Shown here: positions 8,701 through 10,502 of the stretch, one piece after another
Position numbering within the stretch: position 1 is the stretch's first letter
How the letters are laid out: every line of letters starts with the position of its first letter
Assembly: GCA_022704645.1 (NCBI GenBank)
Contig: JAKJGA010000055.1
Location: 1-10,502, forward strand
Length of the DNA: 10,502 nucleotides
From: Spirochaetota bacterium
GTDB lineage: Bacteria > Spirochaetota > UBA4802 > JAFGJZ01
Direction of reading: 5' to 3'
Translations under genes and position numbers: made by a program
The notes under the pieces: generated by a model
What the model was told of the DNA's origin: nothing
Seen by the model: only the letters and a program-made list of their open reading frames with translations
Databases searched by the model: none

Positions 8701-8863
8701 CTCCGTAAAGAGCGAATGTTATGGCTTCCAGTATTGCAGATTTTCCGCTCCCGACATGCCCGAATATTCCGAAGATTCCCGCGCCAGTAAGTTTAGTAAA
8801 ATCGATTTCCTGTTTTTCTCTGTATGAATAAATTCCGCAGAAAGAAAGTTTAACTGGTATCAT
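5795..8863 (-). CDS. sbcC: SbcC, Rad50-like SMC-family ATPase of the SbcCD nuclease
   Basis: This 1022-residue protein is the ATPase and DNA-tethering subunit of SbcCD, which opens hairpins and trims blocked double-strand ends. The N-terminal lobe has Walker A GHVGSGKS (35-42) and a Q-loop at Q147 (IIIPQGRFQEF). A long charged coiled coil of Lys, Glu, Leu and Asn follows. At its exact middle is the zinc hook C510-P-L-C513, where two molecules join. A second coil leads to the C-terminal lobe with signature LSGGQ (925-929), Walker B FFFLDEG (D959, E960), D-loop GSLD and H-loop H992. All catalytic ATPase elements are present. The length is close to that of E. coli SbcC. Its ATG overlaps the sbcD stop by 4 nt, and GGAGG at 8871-8875 provides its own ribosome site 7 nt upstream. 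It ends 4 nt from the convergent aldehyde dehydrogenase gene. Confidence 0.97.
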   Translation of the reverse strand: MIPVKLSFCGIYSYREKQEIDFTKLTGAGIFGIFGHVGSGKSAILEAITFALYGETERLNNRERGSNIMNLKSDSMLIEFIFKTSSDIYKTSVSVKREKRNFYKLQTPERRAFRQNADSWEPIDYESIPDIIGISYDNFKRTIIIPQGRFQEFLQLENSKRNLMMKELFHLEKYDLAEKTTVIEKRNESELENIEGQLKQLGEITPERIKSLEEQIENLTTKHKNALEKQKFLKLKKDSLDSLKKLIESFNKSEEKFNNLQKQKENYDILEKEIIDREYCTAHFKPLFEALNIAETKIRKYTEEFKSKEKESENLSKELESKIPAFSAAEKEYGEKEQYKRKAEEIEAIIELKKYQDNADKLKGRIDKGKKECDNLRIEIEGKKAERAIQSDDLKKMKLSMPDTLSLSNAVNWFSNNTSYNKDLALFLSEFESLKNEIDNLNSTTNNLLLENDLKDLSADKDYSKITESIERKIIQSKNDIELITKEAEELNTAKKISDYASNLHDGEPCPLCGSKEHPSPAMPEDIAERISDNKEKKDNLERYRDNLNRVLNELSKINTLMKAKEEELHKTENKIQIQNDKIKDHKNLFVWKDIKDEDTVKTKLKEASQINIIISEKEKRLDEMNSEIDKLEEKEKKFTKLFDEIYSEHQNANIECGRLKGRISLLNIDEYSPASETSLTTIKNDFINKYDNAEKNFNTIKTERERLTGRIQTLSGEISARKESIIHESNEKENALNTINTKLKSSKFSSIGEIESILSSQKDISEDKQLLSTYLENFAVAKNEFESLKSQIKGKTYDEALHLQADKEFAETEELIQSLNREIGKLNGEKAKLAEDSQKAEEITARKEKLILRKENIKTLKNLFKANGFVDYVSSVYLNNICSSANERFYRLTRQKLSLELSDDNSFIIRDFLNDGKTRSVKTLSGGQTFQAALSLSLALADDIHKISGAEENFFFLDEGFGSLDKEALGIVFDTLKALRKEKRIVGVISHVEDMQEEIDTYLQIENTEQSGSVIKESWNG

Positions 8864-10095
8864 TCTGTTTCCTCCGCGATGATTTCCTTGAACAGGGCAA
8901 TGATGTCATCTGAAGGCTCGGCCTTTTCTCTATAAAAAAAATAATCCAGAAACAAATCTTCAATGTTTTTTTGGAGATCGATTGTTTTTGAGTTCTGCTG
9001 TATTTCACTTTTGTTTATAACATCGGGAATCAGTGCAAGAAGTCCGTCGTGTGCTGAATAGAGGCTTTTTCTTTCTTCAGCAGAAAGAAAAGTTTCTGTC
9101 GCCATCGTAAGTTCAACTAACGCATCTTTGTTTTCTGAAAGCCATTTTTCAGCTTTTTCTATATCGCTGAAACGTCCTCGAAGAAGCTTTTTCCCTTTTG
9201 TAAGTTCTATATATTTTATTGCAGATTTCCCCGACGGTTTGGTATCCGCGATTACTGCATATTTTTTCTGATCTGATTCGGCGAAGCTGTAAGCTATCGG
9301 GCTTCCGGAATATACAACCGGAGAAATATCTGGTGATAAAATCTGTTTGCGGTGAAGATGTCCTGCCGCTGTATATTGAATCTGCGACGGAATATTATTA
9401 GTATAAACAGCCTGAGCACCTCCAATATGAAGAATAGGTTTTTCATCATCGCCTTCTTCCGGTATCTCGCCGCCTTCGTTCATAAATAGAAGATGAGCGG
9501 CGAGTATATTGACACCTTTATCGTCGCAGTATTTTAATGCTGTTTCATTCCATTTATTCATTAGTACACTTCTCAGTTCTTCTTCACTATTTTGTTCTCC
9601 GAGATAGGTTTTAAGTCTGATTTCATTTGCGTATGGAGTTAAAATAATTCGAAGCGGAATGTTTTTGCCGGGCAGGGCAAGACTGATGAAACCTTGATCG
9701 CTTTCGGTAATTTTAAGTCCGCTGTCGAGTTCAAACGGACGTATTGATGAATTGGGATAACCTGCGAAGATGATTCCGCATTCCCGCGCGAGAGATTCAG
9801 GCGCTTCAATTCTATCCGGCGAATCATGATTTCCGGCGATTGCAATGACGGCACGTTTGCCGTTATTTGAAAGTTTTTTTAGAGTAGAGTATAAAAGTTC
9901 AGTTGATTCGATAGGCGGATTGGCAGTGTCGAAAATATCGCCTGAAATTATGACTGCGTCAACAGATTCGATTTCTGCGATGGAACATATTTCCTGCATT
10001 ACTTCAACCTGTTCCGCGTGACGCGGATAACCGTTAAGCTGTTTGCCTAGATGCCAGTCTGAAGTGTGCAGAATTTTTATGGATTCGGAATTCAT
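8860..10095 (-). CDS. sbcD: SbcD, Mre11-like exonuclease/endonuclease subunit of SbcCD
   Basis: This 411-residue metallophosphoesterase is the nuclease subunit of SbcCD, using two Mn2+ ions. Metal and catalytic residues are all visible: TSDWHLGK (D13, H15), SGDIFD (D53), GNHDSPDR (N89, H90, D91), AAHLLF (H201) and GHLHRKQ (H246, H248). H90 is the expected proton donor. The C-terminal third (about 290-411) is less conserved and should hold the capping region and the helices that dock on the SbcC coiled-coil base. The length is typical for SbcD. AGGAG at 10101-10105 lies 5 nt before the ATG. The stop overlaps the sbcC start (ATGA), so the subunits should be made in a coupled way. The upstream gene on the same strand ends 72 nt away. 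Confidence 0.97.
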   Translation of the reverse strand: MNSESIKILHTSDWHLGKQLNGYPRHAEQVEVMQEICSIAEIESVDAVIISGDIFDTANPPIESTELLYSTLKKLSNNGKRAVIAIAGNHDSPDRIEAPESLARECGIIFAGYPNSSIRPFELDSGLKITESDQGFISLALPGKNIPLRIILTPYANEIRLKTYLGEQNSEEELRSVLMNKWNETALKYCDDKGVNILAAHLLFMNEGGEIPEEGDDEKPILHIGGAQAVYTNNIPSQIQYTAAGHLHRKQILSPDISPVVYSGSPIAYSFAESDQKKYAVIADTKPSGKSAIKYIELTKGKKLLRGRFSDIEKAEKWLSENKDALVELTMATETFLSAEERKSLYSAHDGLLALIPDVINKSEIQQNSKTIDLQKNIEDLFLDYFFYREKAEPSDDIIALFKEIIAEETE

Positions 10096-10167
10096 GAAGT
10101 CTCCTGCTTTCAGGAAAACTATACATTCGTTAAGATGTCAAGCGTAAAGAGGATGCCGTGAAATGGT
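10096..10167. other. 72-nt spacer between the ABC ATPase gene and sbcD
   Basis: This spacer holds the sbcD ribosome site and the small hairpin described separately. No intrinsic terminator (GC-rich stem plus T-run) follows the ABC ATPase stop. A minus-strand TTGACA (plus-strand 10141-10136) is a perfect -35 match, but the best -10-like hexamer TATAGT starts only 12 nt later, so a standard promoter is not supported. Confidence 0.4.
10101..10116 (-). promoter_or_regulatory. Small hairpin masking the sbcD Shine-Dalgarno
   Basis: Read on the minus strand, TCCTG (10115-10111), loop AAAG and CAGGA (10106-10102) form a perfect 5-bp stem, extendable by one U-G pair. The 3' arm contains four of the five bases of the AGGAG ribosome site of sbcD. 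It could dampen sbcD translation. The stem is short and the effect may be negligible. Confidence 0.25.
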
Positions 10168-10502
10168 TTATTCTGATGTAAAAAAAATCTTATCTGAAGG
10201 AATATGAATGAAAAGTTTTTTGTTTTTCCGGCAGATATCCAGTATCGGTGCATTTTTAGATATCTCGGCTCTGAAAGTGTTTGAACCGCATTCGGCGATA
10301 ACAGTTGTTGAGAAAATTCCTTCAATTACTTCGCTGATTCTGCACGGGTAAGTATTAGGTTGAGAAGTCTCTGTTGGGAGAATATTTATGTAATGCGCAC
10401 GCACGCCGATATGAAGATTATTTTTCTTCGGGGGTTTTCCTATCGCACGTATAGTCATTTCGCTGCATTTGATTATTGTTTCTTTTCCGGATGAAGAAAT
10501 TA
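10168..10502 (-). CDS. ABC transporter ATP-binding protein, C-terminal TOBE-like part (partial, 5' end outside window)
   Basis: The frame is open from the right edge of the window to a TAA at 10170-10168, giving at least 110 residues of a C-terminus. An in-frame ATG at 10458 exists, but coding-like sequence continues upstream of it (ISSSGKETIIKCSE), so that ATG is probably internal. The fragment reads like the accessory domain of oxyanion, molybdate or sulfate-type importer ATPases. LHIGVRAHYINIL resembles the common 'iGIRpehI' element. It is followed by a beta-rich TOBE-like stretch, CRISEVIEGIFSTTVIAECG, and a final KKLFIHIPSDKIFF resembling 'v.l.ipp.ki..l'. The Walker A, signature and Walker B motifs would lie beyond the window, so the call rests on this domain only. 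Substrate is undetermined; molybdate or tungstate (ModC-like) is a guess. It could be co-transcribed with sbcD, 72 nt downstream. Confidence 0.6.
   Translation of the reverse strand, partial: ISSSGKETIIKCSEMTIRAIGKPPKKNNLHIGVRAHYINILPTETSQPNTYPCRISEVIEGIFSTTVIAECGSNTFRAEISKNAPILDICRKNKKLFIHIPSDKIFFTSE

Noticed and set aside
10118..10141. Minus-strand TTGACA plus TATAGT as a promoter for sbcDC
   Set aside because: The hexamers are separated by only 12 nt, well short of the usual 16-18 nt for a sigma-70 type promoter. At 17-nt spacing the sequence is TTTTCC.
10119..10325. 68-codon minus-strand reading frame between sbcD and the ABC gene
   Set aside because: It mostly overlaps, in another frame, the TOBE-like C-terminus of the ABC ATPase, which has recognisable family sequence. 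It shows no motif of its own.

Overview
The window is an ordinary-looking bacterial chromosome segment. It is AT-rich, densely coded, uses ATG starts, and most genes have Shine-Dalgarno sites. The organism cannot be named from sequence alone. A single-pass membrane anti-sigma factor with a large C-terminal domain on the far side of the membrane fits a Gram-negative or diderm bacterium. The N-terminus of PolA (a run resembling 'NPLINSKGQNTSAVYGF') recalls PolA from FCB-group and related anaerobic lineages. That placement is from memory and weak; a Spirochaetota-type origin is not excluded.

Plus strand, 46-5790: four genes in close succession. They are polA (DNA polymerase I with intact 5' nuclease, proofreading and polymerase residues), a divergent ECF-like sigma factor gene, a membrane anti-sigma gene with a zinc-binding motif, and a class-3 aldehyde dehydrogenase gene. 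The gaps are 41 nt, a 1-nt TGATG overlap, and 8 nt. No terminator is visible between them, so they are probably co-transcribed at least in part.

Minus strand, 10502-5795: the C-terminal end of an ABC-transporter ATPase with a TOBE-like domain runs in from the right edge. After a 72-nt spacer come sbcD and sbcC, the two subunits of the SbcCD (Mre11-Rad50 type) nuclease, overlapping by 4 nt (ATGA). The two gene groups converge tail to tail, with only 4 nt between the aldehyde dehydrogenase and sbcC stop codons.

PolA and SbcCD are both DNA repair and replication enzymes. The least described part is the sigma/anti-sigma pair between polA and the aldehyde dehydrogenase gene. Its promoter specificity, its signal and the fold of its extracytoplasmic domain cannot be read from the sequence. 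No RNA genes, CRISPR arrays, insertion sequences, prophage genes or long repeats were seen. No stretch over 300 nt lacks a gene.
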